Assembly (NCBI GenBank): GCA_021613375.1
Contig: CM038726.1
Location: 9,188,253-9,252,252, forward strand
DNA: 64,000 nt
Reading direction: 5' to 3'
Source: Megaleporinus macrocephalus
Lineage: Eukaryota > Chordata > Actinopteri > Characiformes > Anostomidae
Within the stretch, counting starts at the first letter, position 1, and each line of letters starts with the position of its first letter. The translations under genes and the position numbers were made by a program. The notes beneath the pieces were generated by a model, which saw nothing but the letters and a program-made list of their open reading frames with translations, did no database searches and had not been told where the DNA came from. Of the stretch, positions 23,726 through 35,017 are shown piece after piece.

Positions 23726-24204
23726 TATACGTATTTAAATGTTACATACTGAAAGTCATGCAGACTTGGCTGCTGTGCTGTGCGAATATGCATACTGTAT
23801 TATAGCAGTGAAACTCAATATTCTCTATTGCTTCAAAAGCCTTTTTGGTGTGCAAACATTATTTTTATGGTTATCACCATCAGTGGGTTTTTGAATGTGT
23901 TTAGACGTGTTAAGACTTTAGACATGATGGCATCCTTAAGATAGCTGACTGGACGAGTGTGTCGGAGATCATGCACATTCAACAACTTTGTGTAAGTTCT
24001 CTTCCTTTATTGACTTGCACACACATCAAATATTGACACACGTGGAAAAACAAACACACACTAGACTGGAATAACTACACAGTTAAAGAATAACTCCATT
24101 AACAAAATCAATATGAGGTGGTGACCAACATAAGCTGTCTGGGACTATGAAGCTAAAACAATAGAGTTAACATAGTATGGCAAGCCGTTTAGAAAAAAAG
24201 TATA

Positions 24205-24556
24205 TAATGACAGAAAACTCTGAATATATGGAATGAAACTTGGGAATATGGATTAAAACTTGAGATTATGGAATGAAAGTCTGAATATATAGAAGAAACT
24301 TGAGAATATAGAATGAAAATCTAAATATATGGAATGAAACTTGAGAATATGACGTGAAAGTCTGAATATATGGAATGAAACTTGAGAATATGGATTGAAA
24401 CTTGAGAATATGGAATGAAAGTCTGAATATATGGAATTAAACTTGATAATATGGATGGAAACTTGAGAATATGGAATGAAATTTGAGAATATGGATTCAG
24501 TTTAAGATTATGGATTGAAACTTGAGAATATAGAATGAACGTCTGAATATATACCT
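24205..24556. repeat. 20-bp minisatellite with an inverted satellite patch at 24630-24706
   Basis: Units of 'tatggaatgaaacttgagaa' alternate with 'tatggaatgaaagtctgaat'. About 75 bp downstream the same unit occurs in inverted orientation three to four times ('ttctcaagtttcattccata' form, 24640-24706), so the two could pair. Confidence 0.9.
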
Positions 24557-24709
24557 TCATCTGTACGGAATAATACCAGACATCGAAAATGCAATTGGCA
24601 CAAGTGCCGTGATGACAGCAGGTTTCATTTTACATTCTCAAGTTTCATTCTTTTTTCTTAAGTTTCAATCCATATTCTTAAGTTTCATTCCATATTCTCA
24701 AGTATTCAA

Positions 24710-25960
24710 AAATTCAATAGTATTGAACAAGATCTTCTTCAGTCCTGTTAGAAAAGCAGCTCGTGGCTCCTCATAAAGATGCTGACGAGAATGTTCAAAG
24801 TATGTAAAACTGTATCAGAGCAAATGGGCTAATTTTTAAAAGACACTATAAACATTATTTAAACCACAACCAGTTGTTTTATTTTGCTAAAGGATTAATT
24901 CCATATTATTTTATCTTTTTTTAATATCTTTACAATTATTCACTAATGTTATTATTAATAAAATAGTAACAATAAGAAAAACCCAGGTAGGTGTGTCCAA
25001 AGGTGTGTAATTGGATACATTTATTCAATTAATAACTTTGGCAGACGGAGTCCAATGAGTTTCACTTATTCTTGTGAAATGAAGGAACCAAACCAGATGT
25101 TTGTGTATGACTTGAGGGTGGACTTGCTGTGTGGAACTAGATCATCATCAGCAGGTTACATGTTTTTTAGCTGCCTCAGGAAGAATATTCTAGTCTTCTT
25201 TAAGTGACCAAATGATTTTCTAGTGAGGGATTAGAAAAAATATATATTACAAATGATCTATAACAATGAATAAACACACACATAAATAGCTCTGATTTTT
25301 TTGTGTTAATGAACCTGGACCTCCTTACTAATTAGATCATGTTATTTTGATATAATTTATTTTCCAAACCTTTATTAAGAAATGAAACATTAAGTTTTTT
25401 GATGTGAAATACATAATTCTACTTAAACTTACAGAACTCCCTCATATACTAAATGGTTACTAATAAGCTGACTTCTTTCGTCTTTCAGACTCTGACAGAG
25501 TGTCAGTCAATATTTAATTTCTTTTTATTCATTGCACTTTTTCTACATGTCTAATAGGAGTGAGCTCTCAGAATACAGCTCAGCTCTTACAGTCTTACAC
25601 TAAACCTGAAGCTGATCTATGGACTGGCAAGTTTGTCTGATTATAACTGGTTGAAAATAGTCAACTGTCCCCAGAAATACTGCCCAGCACTGGCTATAGT
25701 ATTAGGTAGTAAACTCCCATTAAAGATATGATGTAAATACTGTAGACTTTTGAAATATTTTTTTGTGGACAAATGAAAGCAAAATAGATGGTTTTGGTTT
25801 AAAAGAGAAGCACTATGTTTGAAAATAGGAAAACACTGCATTCTAATATAAAAACCTTAACCCCTGTTTTGCTGCAGCTGTGCCAGGACAGCTTGCCATC
25901 ATTGATAAAACAATTTCTGAATAATTCTGAATAATGTCAACAAATTCTAAAGAAATTCTC
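24710..25960. other. AT-rich intergenic DNA
   Basis: No supported gene, transposon core or tandem array. Confidence 0.45.
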
Positions 25961-25965
25961 AGGAT

Positions 25966-26416
25966 ATACACTACTGGTCAAATGTTTTAGAACACTACCT
26001 GCCAAATGTTTTAGAACTGTTTTAAAACGTTTGGCTGGTAGTGTACTACCGTTTGACCAGTAGTGTTCTAAAACTCTTGACTGGTAGTGTATTTCTGTAA
26101 GCTGAATCTCAAGAGAATGTGTCTTACACCAAGACAATGAACTCAAAAATTATTCTGCCAAACAACAGTTAAAGTAGAATAAAGTTAATGTTTTGAAGTG
26201 GCCAAGTCAAAGTCCTGAGCTTAATCCAATAGAAATGATGTGGAAGCACCTAAAGCGAGCAGTTAATGGGAGAAAAACCACCAACATAACAGAGATGAAG
26301 CTGTTTTTTATAGAGGAATGCAGCTAAAATTCTTTTAAGCTGACCTGCAGGACTAATCAACAGATACCAGAAACGTTTAGTTGCAGTTATTACTCCACAT
26401 GGGGGTCACTTCAGAC
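25966..26416 (+). mobile_element. Tc1-like transposon remnant with transposase C-terminus
   Basis: Begins with a Tc1-type terminus, TACACTACTGGTCAAATG, and with further direct and inverted copies of that terminus to about 26090. The C-terminal transposase follows: LHQDNELKNYSAKQQL (the D of the QDN motif), then [20 protein letters not shown] (the final catalytic E), then NITEMKLFF. At least one in-frame TAG lies between them. The N-terminal half with the DNA-binding domain and first Asp is missing, and the 3' terminus is cut where a hAT remnant begins. It is dead. Confidence 0.85.
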
Positions 26417-27295
26417 AGGGGAGTAGCACCAAATTCTGGACCCTAAGCAGAAGCAGTGCCCATGCCCCCCAGTCTAATTATTCCTATGTGTATAACAAAA
26501 ATTTGCCTAATTACACAGGACTTTACTGATAAACAAAAGCTATAACAGTAAATGCTGAAGAAAAGCTGACGAAAACAGCTTTTTATCAAGTAGCCTATTA
26601 ATTACATAAAACAAAAATGCCGTTCTAAATTTCCACATTAACAAAAGGTTTCATTTATTATAAATGATAAACAACCCTTGACTCACTAGTCATTTTTTAT
26701 TAAAAAAGAAAACAGACTTCCACAAAGTGCTAAACACTGAAATGTATACGCCAGTTAGTGCCTACTGATGAGTCTTGTTGGTGGCAAAATCTTTGATGAG
26801 CTCCTTAAAGTCCAGTTTTCTTGCCATTTGACTTTCAATGGGGAGAAGGGCAAGGCTGTTTAATCTATCCTGCTTATTGTTGATCTCAAGTAGTTTTTAA
26901 CCAGTTTTAAGCCCACTGACTACCAGCAACAGTTACAGAAAAGTTACAGAAAGTCCTTAATGCAATGCATCTTTCTCCAAAAATGATCTGTAGCTGCAGC
27001 TAAGGGACAGGTTATGAGGAAATGTGGCATTGTAGACTGTGTTTAGGAGCAGCACCTCATTGTCAAATTCCACTGAGACCTTTTGGGTATGTTCTTGTCA
27101 GAGCCCGGCATGTTGCTTTTATCTGTTCTCCTGACATATCCTCTAACCTCAGAAGAGGTGGGAACCTTGCACTCAAATCACTGATGATGCTATCAATTGC
27201 ACAATTGCAAAACACTTTTAAACACTTTTTAAAACACTTTTGTTTTTGAATGCCTTATCTGCACTACACTCAGTCTTATCCTCTTCACTCCTCCT
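26417..27295 (-). pseudogene. hAT transposase C-terminal remnant (ZMYM/KIAA1586-like type)
   Basis: The minus strand reads IDSIISDLSARFPPLLRLED, then MSGEQIKATCRALTRTYP, and after frameshifts LLEINNKQDRLNSLALLPIE followed by SQMARKLDFKELIKDFATNK and a TAG stop (complement 26762-26764). The final block is the hATC end of hAT elements of the zinc-finger-MYM-like group (LalmSIE...aRkLDFseLIkdFA). Several stops and shifts interrupt it. The outer sequence to about 26417 looks like its 3' non-coding end. Only the last third of a transposase is present. Confidence 0.65.
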
Positions 27296-27774
27296 CCCAT
27301 CAGGCATTCATTTCCTTTACTGAATTGATAGATTGTGGTGAATAAACAGAAAAGAAAAAGAAGGAAAAACAGACATTAAAGCCATACAATCTCTCAGTTA
27401 GTCTATAAATAATTCAGTGCCTTTGTAAATATCACAATAATAAAAAGCTATATAGCACAAATAAAATTTCTGAATATCAAGTGATTTTTTAAAATTGGAC
27501 ATATCAAAATAAATGCCTAAATCTACAACAGTTAATTTTGTCCTAAATTTACATCTATTATTTAAGTGTTTTTCAAGAAAATAAATTAGTTGTTAACTAA
27601 CAAATTAGATTTTTAGAATATGCTTAATATTTTTGGCAAATTCCAAATAAAATATTTGAGATAGGAGTAATTAAATTCATTTACTACAATTATTATTTAT
27701 TTTCAGTCAATATTTCATTTTCTTTTACAACAACTTAAGCAATTGAGTAAGTTAAGTTAAACATCACAAGGTGG

Positions 27775-28678
27775 ACGCCATGAACAAAAAGCGTGTGAAG
27801 AGAGAGGCGCCTCTGGAAATCTGCTGAGGAGGACAGCAGTACTGAGAAGGAGAGCCACCTTGGCTACTTGCAAATCTTGGTAAGTAGGCAGCTAGCAAAG
27901 GTTATTATTGTTTTTAATTTAATAGTGACCCTGTATTCGTGCATACATAACTTTTATGGTTAGTGATTTTCTGAATACCATCGCCGCCGGCTTTCTCGGT
28001 AACAATTGGCAGATCCTTCTGGTAGAAACTTTGTGACTTTTGCTATTTATAGATTATTATCTTTGTCTGGAGAAAAGAACATAGCTCTAGAGAAGCATGA
28101 GGATCAAGTTTAAAAGAGAGGAGAGGGAGAGTAGAGTAAAAGCCATTGCGCTTCGAAACTTCATCCTTAGTGTGTCTCAGTGTGGTGAAGTAACCGAGCT
28201 AAAATAACTGGATGCTAGCAGTGAATGTCGCGTGGGGTCCTACTCTGACTGGAGCTTCAGCTTGTAGTATAGCTAGCTCGCTTAACTGGGTGTATATTCA
28301 CACAAAGGACTGTCATTTATGCTGTCAGTCTCACCACGCAAGAAGTGTGGTTTTGACTAAATCTCCAGCGCAAATATCAGCTAAACATGTAGCTCAGCAT
28401 GATGAGTGACAGAGTCGCTGAGCTGTGTTGAGAACAGCACCTATCAGGGCTATTTTTACTGAGCTAAATAAAGTTGTGCAGCTGATCTAAAACTGGCATG
28501 TGTCATAGTTTTATATCATATCCAAAGTTATATGGAGTTCAGTTTTTGCTAGATTGATATGACAATAGACTTGTAAATAATTACTTTTTTCTTTTTCTGA
28601 TCTCTCTTTCTCTCTCAGTTCAATGCAGAGTTTCAGAGGATCACCACCTTCACACTGAGATTCCTTTCAATTCTGTAG
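27775..28678 (+). pseudogene. Possible remnant of a multicopy fish gene (leader exon plus short coding piece)
   Basis: A leader-like segment ends at CAAATCTTG|GTAAGT (donor after 27879). At 28619, after TCTCTCTCAG, a frame reads FNAEFQRITTFTLRFLSIL then TAG at 28676-28678. 'F.aeFQRITTv.L...FLs.LD' is a phrase I recall from a repeated teleost protein family with SAM-like domains; the copy here would be frameshifted and then cut. Identification rests on about ten residues. Confidence 0.25.
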
Positions 28679-30833
28679 ACATTTTTCAGCTTTGCTTTTG
28701 AGAGAGGTTGCACTGTCCAGGTTTTCTGCGGTCATTAGTTTCAGCCATATGTAGTTCAGTTTAGCCCTTTGTTCTCATAGCATTGTATATATGAAGTTTC
28801 AAGACAAGAAGTAGTTAAGTTAGGTTATATATAGTTTTACAGTAATGCTTTATTACTGTGTAATCGAAGTTGAGATTTTCTTTAATCCCAAACGGGCTCT
28901 TGCTGTTGGTGTATTTTATCTATATTTAAGATGGCAAAGTTCTATTCACCTGACTATACTTTTCTACATGTTCCATTTCCAAAGAAAACCAGGTTGAATT
29001 GAATGCCATTTGTTACATTGATGATGGAATAAATGTTAAAAATATTAATGTGTGTACAGTTGCTTTATTTACACTTGATTTCTTTAGATAAATTAATGTG
29101 AAGTCCTCCTGGAACAAAAGGTAAACACTGTTTAAACAATTAAATACATTTTAATAACTGGTAAGTCCATTATGAGTAGCATTAAATAAAAACATTTAGT
29201 ACATGTAGCATATTTTTTGTAGTCATCTTTACCTAACACATCAATTATATCTACTCATTTTTTAAAATAATTCTGACTTAGGTTTTTATTTATATCTACT
29301 CAATATTATATGCTGTAGAGTTAAATGTAATTGCTCGTATCTACTTAATTTTTTTACTTACTTTTACTCAACTCAGACCGTATACATAAAAGATTTCACA
29401 GCTTTCAAATTTACTCAAAAGTATAATTTTTTTTTCACTAAATCTTTCACTTTTACATCAAATATGTTAAACCAACAACAAACAGGCTGCACACTGAGTT
29501 TAGTCTAAAAAGAGGCTCCATCAGCAATCTCACTACTTTTATTAGTATTAATATGATGTGATTATTGTCTAGTGTGCACATATGGAGCATTAGCTTGAGA
29601 GAAAAACAGTCTGCCGTCTGAAGCAAATGATTCAGTTTCCTCATATGAAAACATATTTCTGTCTGTTATTGTTATTCAGATTAGAAAGTAAATAAATTAT
29701 GTCGTTCAGAAGAACTGAGGTGAGAAAGAGCTGCCAGATATTTATAGATATTCCCACATTAAATTCTGTAATTAAAGTCTAAATGGATTATTTCCTTTAG
29801 TTTTATGAAATTCATCACTAAATAATTTATATGCCATTAATGCAGAACAAAAAGAAGTGCTAATCTGACCTGCCTGTATTTATAAATCACATCATTTTCA
29901 ACACGTATTTCTGTTTAATCTTCAATGTTGATACTGCATAACAGTTCATCCTTAACTGCACAACAAAGTGTATTTAGGATTATTCTACAAAATAAAAGAA
30001 CAGAATTAGAATGTCAGGTAAATCCTATATATTATATATGTAGTCATATGGAACACTCTGGGCGTCTAAATTACGTGTTTTGTGGAGTGAAAATAAGTTC
30101 ACAGATCCTCTCCAGAGAAACCTCTGTACTTTTCACTGCACAATAACTGTTTATTTGCTGAATTGAATATATTGTAAAACAAAAATACACTTAAGAAAAA
30201 AGTCATGACACAGTTAATATTTTTATGTTTCTCTAAAATGTGTTTTCAGTGTGTTAAACTTGTTAAACATTTAAATTTGCTGGAAAATGTGGGTTGTCTT
30301 CATGCAATTAACTTTGGCATGTGACATTAATATGATTAAATTCCTATTTTTATTTCAAATTTCATGTTTGAAGTTTGAAAATATAATGTAACATTTTATA
30401 ATGTACTGATTAGTCTGAAACCTTCTTGCCCTCTTGTAATGTTTTATCTTTTTGACCTTTGGACCTCCACAAATGTTGTACTTTGTCTCCCAAAATGAGA
30501 AGTTTTCATGTGTTACTACATCAACTATTAATCTCTGAGGTATGACAGAACTTTCTGCTTAATTATTTGTTGGCGTTATTTATAGATCTGTAGTTTCGTA
30601 TTATTCTCTGAATATTGACTTTTTTTCTACAATTCTGTGTCGCAAAATGCAGCTTTTAGCAAGAAAAAGTATTGAGTGTAAAAGTAAAAGTAGCTGCTGC
30701 TTCTTCCGCTCTGGACGCTAAAACAGAGTCGTGTGTGAGATTAGTGTAAAGTTTAAACTCTCTTATTATTCTGATCTGCTGTTATAAGATAAAAAGCTGA
30801 TATGAACTGATTTAAAATGTGGACATATTTCAC

Positions 30834-31022
30834 CTGAAGCAGCGACATGACTGTATGAAGAACAGCAAAGGTAAGAGCAGTTAGCATCATGCTAATCCTC
30901 ATAAACACCACTGTAAACATCAGACTGTTATTAAAAACACACACAAACAACATTATAGGATTTATATAGTTATGATTATCAACCAATTCTGTGTGTGTCG
31001 CTGTAAATGAAGCTCCATTCAC
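30834..31022 (-). CDS. Candidate transmembrane exon, copy 2
   Basis: The minus-strand frame reads MNGASFTATHTELVDNHNYI, then MLFVCVFNNSLMFTVVFM, RISMMLTALTFAVLHTVMS, LLQ and the donor CAG|GTGAAA (complement 30829-30833). It carries the same internal Arg as copy 1 at 21651-21737 and extends further upstream. Differences from copy 1 are few and keep the frame open. No ectodomain exon is recognisable next to it, so gene identity and activity are unknown. Confidence 0.35.
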
Positions 31023-31027
31023 TTAAA

Positions 31028-31140
31028 ACTCTTTTAATCTATCTCTCTGTCTCTCTCTCTGTCTCTCTCTGTATAACTCTCTCTGTCTCTCTCCCTGTAT
31101 CTCTCTCTCCGTCTCTCTCTCTCTTCTCTGTCAGAGCGTG
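31028..31140. repeat. Imperfect (CT)n tract
   Basis: CTCTCTGTCTCTC-type repeats with interruptions. Confidence 0.9.
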
Positions 31141-31194
31141 GTGAGCACAAGTGTGAGTGGAGCAGACTTTTTTTTTGCTAGTTCATAGTTTTCA

Positions 31195-31270
31195 GATTGA
31201 TTCAAAAGTTGTCTGTGTAGTGTGTGTGAGTGAGACTGTGTTTGTGTGTGAGGTGTAGCTGTGTATTGTG
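31195..31270. repeat. GT-rich minisatellite, left part
   Basis: Carries 'gtgtgtgaggtgtagctgtg' units of the array that resumes at 32588. The array is split by the DNA element at 31271-32587. Confidence 0.75.
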
Positions 31271-32587
31271 CAGTGTTAATTTTGACAGCAAATTTTAATT
31301 TAGTCTTAGTCGTAGTCTTTGACTAAAATGTCACTTAGTTTTAGTCATAATTTAGTTTTGTTTTTAGTTTTAGTTTAGTTTTAGTCAACTAATTATTATA
31401 AGAATATAGTCTAGACTAAATCAACAGTAGATTCAGTCAACTAAAATATTAAGTGTAAAATGTAATGCTTTTTCTACAGTTCCCTTGAATTATTTAAGTC
31501 ATTATATATACTTACACGAAATGAAACATTTATTAACCAGTTATGGAATATTATTCATGTCTGAAAGACCAATACACAGTCTTTGTATGACCTTTTTATT
31601 TATCTCTTATTTACTTAATAAGTGTTATTAGTGTTGTCAATCTAATTAAATTATATGCTCTGTGGTTACCTAATCTACATTAATTGCATTTATCACTTTT
31701 TGCTATGAAAATATTTTTAATTGTGCAATTCAAAAAAATTCACCATAACAGAAAATCAGTGAATAAAAAACTGCCACATCTCCAGATCACAGTGTTTACT
31801 AGAGACACACACTTCACATTACGTGCGCTGATAAATTGTGAATAAAACTACCTAATCTGTTTTGTGCACTTTGTAGTGTGTACGGAGAGATTTGGGACAT
31901 AATCATCAAACACAGATGGTTGGAGTTAGCTAGCTAGTCTTCTGACTCTGGCTCTGCACATATAGCGTTTCACCTGCTTCCCACATACCTGATCAACTAA
32001 TCTGACCATTAACACCACCTTACTGAGTTAATACAGTGTTTACAGCAGGACACACTCTGAAATGTACAGGACAGTGTGCTTTCAGGACTAGGATTAAGAA
32101 AGGCTAAGCTAGCGTTAGCAGTGGTAAAGCTAGCTGACAGTGTTGCTGGGGGGCTGATGTCCAGCGCGGTGTGGTGATTTTCTCTAAACACAAACTCTAA
32201 ACTCTCTTTCTCTCCGCTGACACAGTCTAGATAACTAACTTCCATCATGAGTAGTGACAGTTCACAGGCTCGTATGGTCTACCCGGGTTTAGACCAAATT
32301 TGTGTTAGTGTACTGTGGATTGACGGCTACTCGGCTTGTCCCGCCTCTCCATGTACGCCGAAGTAGTTATGATTGGATGTTTTCCTAACTTGTCCCCGCC
32401 TTTCACAAAACTAAATCAGTTCTGATTGGATGTCGTCCCTGCCAAACATGTTTGTCTCCTTTTTATTCGTTGATTAAGTGTCAATCAATTTCGTCATAGT
32501 TTTTATCCTTTCTGTAGATTTTATTTAGTTATCGTCTCGTCATGAAAAAAAGGTTTGTTGACGGAAACTATTACGAAAATAGTTCTG
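31271..32587. mobile_element. Non-autonomous DNA transposon (hAT-like ends), 1.3 kb
   Basis: The left end reads CAGTGTTAATTTTGACAG and is followed by TTTTAGTC-rich sequence with many repeats of 'agttttagt'. The right end, complemented, reads CAGAACTATTTTCGTAAT followed by 'gtttccgtcaacaaacc'. Short similar CAG...ATTTT inverted ends fit a hAT-type MITE, a common fish repeat form. The interior has no transposase motif. An exact 8-bp target duplication is not visible, partly because both flanks are the same minisatellite. Confidence 0.6.
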
Positions 32588-33262
32588 CAACTGTATGTAG
32601 TGAGAGTGTGTGTGTGTGAGGTGTAGCTGTGTGTAGTAAGTGTGTATGTGTGTGAGGTGTAACTGTGTAGTGAGTGTGTGTGTGTGTGTGTGTGTGAGGT
32701 GTAACTGTGTGTAGTGTGTGTGTGTGTGTGTGTGTGTGAGGTGTAGTGAGCGAGTGTGTGTGTAAGGTGTAGCTGTGTGTAGAAAGCGAGTGTGTGTTTG
32801 AGGTGTAGCTGTGTGTAGTGAGTGAGTGTGTGTGTAAGGTGTAGCTGTGTGTAGAAAGCGAGTGTGTGTGAGGTGTAGCTGTGTGTAGAAAGCGAGTGTG
32901 TGTGTGTGAGGTGTAGCTGTGTGTAGAGAGTGAGTGTGTTTTTGAGGTGTAGCTGTGTGTAGTGAGTATGTGTGTGAGGTGTAGCTGTGTGTAGTGAGTG
33001 AGTGTGTGTTTGAGGTGTAGCTGTGTGTAGTGAGTGAGTGTGTGAGGTGTAGCTGTGTGTAGTGAGTGAGTGTGTGTGTGTGAGGTGTAGCTGTGTGTGT
33101 GTAGTGAGTAAGTGTGCGTTTGAGGTGTAGCTGTGTGTAGTGAGTGAGTGTGTGTGTGAGGTGTAGCTGTGTGTGTAGTGAGTAAGTGTGCGTTTGTTGT
33201 GTAGCTGTGTGTAGTGAGTATGTGTGTGAGGTGTAGCTGCGTGTAGTGAGTATGTGTTTGGG
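32588..33262. repeat. GT-rich minisatellite, right part (about 30-36 bp unit)
   Basis: Units of 'gtgtgtgaggtgtagctgtg' plus 'tgtagtgagtgag' repeat about 20 times with length variants. A 274-codon minus-strand frame over it (Thr/His/Ser-rich) is a by-product of units that are near multiples of 3. Confidence 0.9.
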
Positions 33263-33430
33263 AGTGGCAGCTCATGGGTCACCCATCTATTGTCTTCAGT
33301 GGGCTGGGGAAAATCGCTGGTATATCTGTGGAAAGATAAAAACATTTACTCCTGCCGATTTCGACGTAAATTGTAATTCAGCTGCGGTTTTTGGTTACAC
33401 ATTTAGTTTTGCTCTATTCCGCAGCACTCT

Positions 33431-34276
33431 TTGTTGAGAAATCTAATTCTGGACTGCGTGAAATGTCTGGCCGCCTTGACACACGCTGAACCTGACATCG
33501 CTGCCCTCAAGATCGAGTTGCTGGCTTCACTGAGGAAAGACATTGCTGATATTTTCAAAAAGGAACTTCAGGACACTCTCGGGGATGCTTTATCTACCAT
33601 CAAGCTCGATCTGCAAGCGGTAAAGACACAGCTGGCTAATGATAAAGCTGCTACCGATGCTACCATGTCCAAGCTAAAAAGTGCCGTCGGAGATATGGAG
33701 CACGCACATACCGAGTGCTCCGACGATATCACCGTGTTGAAAACTACTATCAAGTCCCTCACTGCTAACGTAGCCAAGCTGGAAAATAAATGTGAAGACT
33801 TGGAGTCCAGATCCCGGCGCAACAACATTAGGATACTGGGAGTTCTGGAGGGTCCCGACACCTGCACCACTACTGCGGTAGCTGCCCTATTGAAGGAGAC
33901 GCTCGGTCTGGTGAAGGAGCGGCTTTTGGATCGGTCTCACCGCTCCCTCAAACCCAAGCCCAGTGATCGACCTCGAGTTATTGTGTGCAGATTTCATTAT
34001 TACAGTGACTGTGTTGACGTTCTGCGCCGTGCTAGAGAGCTCCGACAGATTAAAGTCAGGGACCTAACCATCTCAATCTTCCCCGACCACACGGCCAAGA
34101 TAGCTCGGGCTCGAGCTGCATTTAACGAGGTCAGGCGGCAACTTCGTGGTGTCAACGGTGCTCGGTATGGCCTGATTCATCCAGCGCGACTTCGCATAAC
34201 ATACAACAGCGTCGAGAAAGACTTCGTTTCAGCGGAGGAAGCCAGCGACTATGTCAAAACCTTGATGTCTAGGTGA
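33431..34276 (+). CDS. L1 ORF1 protein (RNA-binding chaperone), largely intact
   Basis: 281 codons stay open to TGA. Residues about 20-125 are a long coiled coil (IELLASLRKDIADIFKKEL ... KSLTANVAKLENKCEDLES) for trimerisation. Then comes the RRM-like domain with SRRNNIRILGVLEGPD, RVIVCRFHYYSDCVDVLRRA and a C-terminal domain (FPDHTAKIARARAAFNEVRR ... YGLIHPARLRITY). This is the Transposase_22/L1 ORF1p layout, which binds L1 RNA in the cytoplasm. The listed start is TTG. An ATG at 33463 in another frame (MSGRLDTR) is probably the original start, lost by a small indel. It is far better preserved than ORF2. Confidence 0.85.
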   Translation: MLRNLILDCVKCLAALTHAEPDIAALKIELLASLRKDIADIFKKELQDTLGDALSTIKLDLQAVKTQLANDKAATDATMSKLKSAVGDMEHAHTECSDDITVLKTTIKSLTANVAKLENKCEDLESRSRRNNIRILGVLEGPDTCTTTAVAALLKETLGLVKERLLDRSHRSLKPKPSDRPRVIVCRFHYYSDCVDVLRRARELRQIKVRDLTISIFPDHTAKIARARAAFNEVRRQLRGVNGARYGLIHPARLRITYNSVEKDFVSAEEASDYVKTLMSR

Positions 34277-35017
34277 ACTCTACCTTTTCATCTTTGTGAT
34301 ATGTTATTGCTTAGAGTATAGGATTTCACTAGCCTTAAATCCTCACTTGCACGATATTAGGTGGGTTTCTGGCTGACTTGTTTCTTCATAGCGGTAAAAA
34401 AATGTTTCTATTTATTTATTTTTACCTCAATCTGACCGGTACTGTTATATAATAAGGCTATACTATGTTTTGTGTTTTTGTACAGCAGTTTAACACTGCC
34501 TCATTTTATTTTATGCTTTCAGCATTTTTTTTTGGTCAGGACTCAGGGTCTACTGTCCCTATTTTCATGTGCTCTAAGGTATCCATCTAATCCTCTTGAA
34601 CACTTAATTTAATATGTAGTGTTAAAGCAGTCATCCACTGTTGTACTGGTATGTTCACTTTTAGACGAAACAATATTTTGCACTATGAGTGTTTGTTTTC
34701 TTCCTTTTTTTTTAATATAACACATTTAACACTGCGCATACTGTTAATTGGTATTGAAATCGGTGGGAGGTTGGTTGTTTGTTTTTTTTTTCTCTCTCTC
34801 TTTTGCTTACACTGCTTTGTGTAGTCTCCGAGTAGTTCAACGTCATTATGGACAACTTTTGGCTATTGTGGGAAACACTGCTGTCCCTTTTGTTTTGGGA
34901 TTATATAGGGACTTTGGGTGTATTTGTGTTTAGGGGTATGTTGGGGGGAGGGTATCCCATCTCGGCTCTCTATGGTCACTTGCATTTTTGCTGTGATTTT
35001 TTTATTTATTTTTTTAG
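34277..35017 (+). other. L1 inter-ORF spacer
   Basis: T-rich DNA between ORF1 and ORF2 with no domain signal. Short shadow frames only. Confidence 0.7.

Larger units (their letters stand above)
27320..31022 (+). repeat. Direct segmental duplication, copy 2 (expanded)
   Basis: Second copy of 20450-21745 in the same orientation. It holds extra DNA between 27.4 and 29.46 kb, including a candidate leader exon near 27.8 kb and a small splice-linked piece at 28.6 kb. It lacks the AT microsatellite of copy 1. Confidence 0.8.

Noticed and set aside
32521..33345. 274-codon Thr/His/Ser-rich frame on the minus strand
   Set aside because: It lies wholly on the GT-rich minisatellite; the frame is open because unit lengths are near multiples of 3, and a second frame is open over the same DNA.
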